NCBI GenBank assembly: GCA_965243775.1
Contig: CBDEWF010000149.1
Coordinates: forward strand, 26,648-90,647
From: Sansalvadorimonas sp965243775
Lineage (GTDB): Bacteria > Pseudomonadota > Gammaproteobacteria > Pseudomonadales > Endozoicomonadaceae
Length of the DNA: 64,000 bases
Direction: 5' to 3'
Shown here in pieces: positions 62,967 through 64,000 of the stretch (its first letter is position 1; every line of letters begins with the position of its first letter). The notes under the pieces were generated by a model. That model did no database searches. It was not told where the DNA came from and saw nothing but the letters and a program-made list of their open reading frames with translations. The position numbers and the translations under genes are program-made.

Positions 62967-64000
62967 ATGGCTTGCCAGACTTCTTCATGGCATAACTCTG
63001 TCGTTTATCAAATCTATCCCAAGAGTTTTTGTGACAGCAATGGTGATGGACACGGTGACCTGCAGGGTGTAATCAGCAAGCTGGATTATCTGCAGGAGCT
63101 GGGTGTCGACTATATCTGGCTGACACCTGTATACCCGTCCCCCCAGAATGACAATGGCTACGATGTTGCAGATTACTGCAATATCGACCCGTCCTACGGT
63201 ACCATGGCTGACTTTGATCAGCTGGTAGCCGAGGCTGACAAGCGCGGCCTGAAAATTATGCTGGATATGGTGTTCAACCATACGTCCACCGAACATGAGT
63301 GGTTCCAGAAAGCTCTAAAAGGCGACAGGAAATATCAGGATTACTATATTTTCCGAGACCCTGTTGATGGGCAAACGCCCACTAACTGGGAGTCAAAGTT
63401 TGGTGGCAATGCCTGGGAGTTCGTACCTTCCCTGGGTAAATACTATCTGCACCTGTTTGATGTAACCCAGGCTGACCTGAACTGGGAAAATCCGGAAGTA
63501 CGGGAAGAAATCTACAAGGCTGCTAACTTCTGGCTGGAGAAGGGCGTAAAGGGCTTCCGTCTGGATGTGATCAACCTGATCAGCAAGCCAGATGTTCTGG
63601 AAAATGATAACGAAGGTGACGGTCGCCGTTTCTACACCGATGGCCCCCGTATTCACCAATATCTGAAAGAGCTGAATGCTAATACCTTTGGTCGCTACGA
63701 CGATGTGATCACTGTGGGTGAGATGAGCAGCACGACTCTGGATAACTGTATCCGTTACTCCAGCCCGAAAGAGAAAGAGCTGTCCATGACCTTTAATTTC
63801 CACCACCTGAAAGTGGACTACCCCAATGGTGAAAAGTGGAAGCTGGCTGAGCCTGACTTGCAACAGTTAAAGGATCTCTTTCATAACTGGCAAACTGGTA
63901 TGACCGAAGGTGGTGGCTGGAACGCACTGTTCTGGTGTAATCATGACCAACCCCGCATTGTCTCCCGTCTGGGAGATGATAAACAGTATCGAGAACACAG
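62967..64000 (+). CDS. treC: Alpha,alpha-phosphotrehalase (3' end outside window)
   Basis: The frame opens at ATG 62967 and stays open to the window end (344 codons of an expected ~550). It is a GH13 enzyme that cleaves trehalose 6-phosphate into glucose and glucose 6-phosphate. The conserved regions are seen in order: NSVVYQIYPKSFCDSNGDG, region I (DMVFNHTS), region II with nucleophile Asp (GFRLDVINL), region III with the acid/base Glu (TVGEMSS) and region IV (WCNHDQPR). The product of treB is its substrate. It is read in the same direction, 131 bases after treB. Confidence 0.95.
   Translation, partial: MACQTSSWHNSVVYQIYPKSFCDSNGDGHGDLQGVISKLDYLQELGVDYIWLTPVYPSPQNDNGYDVADYCNIDPSYGTMADFDQLVAEADKRGLKIMLDMVFNHTSTEHEWFQKALKGDRKYQDYYIFRDPVDGQTPTNWESKFGGNAWEFVPSLGKYYLHLFDVTQADLNWENPEVREEIYKAANFWLEKGVKGFRLDVINLISKPDVLENDNEGDGRRFYTDGPRIHQYLKELNANTFGRYDDVITVGEMSSTTLDNCIRYSSPKEKELSMTFNFHHLKVDYPNGEKWKLAEPDLQQLKDLFHNWQTGMTEGGGWNALFWCNHDQPRIVSRLGDDKQYREH

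Overview
The window looks like chromosome of a host-associated gammaproteobacterium, most plausibly an Endozoicomonas-like marine symbiont. The housekeeping proteins read like gammaproteobacterial families (NadE, YihG, Pta, TrhO, YjjI/YjjW, YiaY, TreR/TreB/TreC, SbmA). Between them lie very large or low-complexity proteins with eukaryote-like or effector-like features. The organism assignment is inference; no rRNA or marker gene fixes it.

Layout. 1-16.6 kb: metabolic and membrane genes (3'-truncated view of nadE, MBL hydrolase, acyltransferase, pta, K+ channel, SbmA-type transporter, queuosine-tRNA glycosyltransferase-like protein, HAD-like DUF2608 protein, glycyl radical enzyme YjjI broken by a G8-tract frameshift, its activase YjjW, DMT transporter, TrhO). 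16.7-24.6 kb: one 2618-codon gene with a leader peptide, two P-loop AAA+ modules and a transglutaminase-like module. 24.6-41.2 kb: a selenocysteine-dependent glycine reductase locus, selC (tRNA-Sec), selA, selB, grdX, then trxB, trxA, grdA, grdC, grdD, grdE, grdB. grdA and grdB each carry an in-frame UGA in the canonical selenocysteine context. The locus is interrupted between grdX and trxB by an island of paralogous coiled-coil genes with basic, NLS-like tails; a duplicated, truncated grdX and a truncated third paralog show that the island grew by duplication and deletion. 41.3-60 kb: a secreted eukaryotic-type protein kinase, a SidE-phosphodiesterase-like 1161-aa protein, two paralogous POT peptide transporters, a YiaY-type iron alcohol dehydrogenase, an M18 aminopeptidase, and a pair of helical-repeat proteins, one intact and one broken by a frameshift and a 265-bp tandem duplication. 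60.3-64 kb: trehalose regulon treR-treB-treC (treC runs off the window) with two perfect TreR-type operators.

How the parts may work together (inference): POT transporters and the M18 aminopeptidase would supply amino acids from peptides; glycine reductase would reduce glycine to acetyl phosphate plus ammonia using thioredoxin; Pta and YiaY fit acetyl-phosphate and alcohol metabolism. With YjjI/YjjW this points to an anoxic, Stickland-like lifestyle in or near an animal host, while the kinase, SidE-like, transglutaminase/AAA+ and NLS-bearing proteins point to interaction with host cells.

Mobile and repeat content: two copies of a 125-bp miniature element with 8-bp target duplications, a 189-bp inverted-repeat element, an IS630-type transposase fragment beside selC, and several short coding tandem repeats. 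I saw no CRISPR array, rRNA, prophage or complete insertion sequence.
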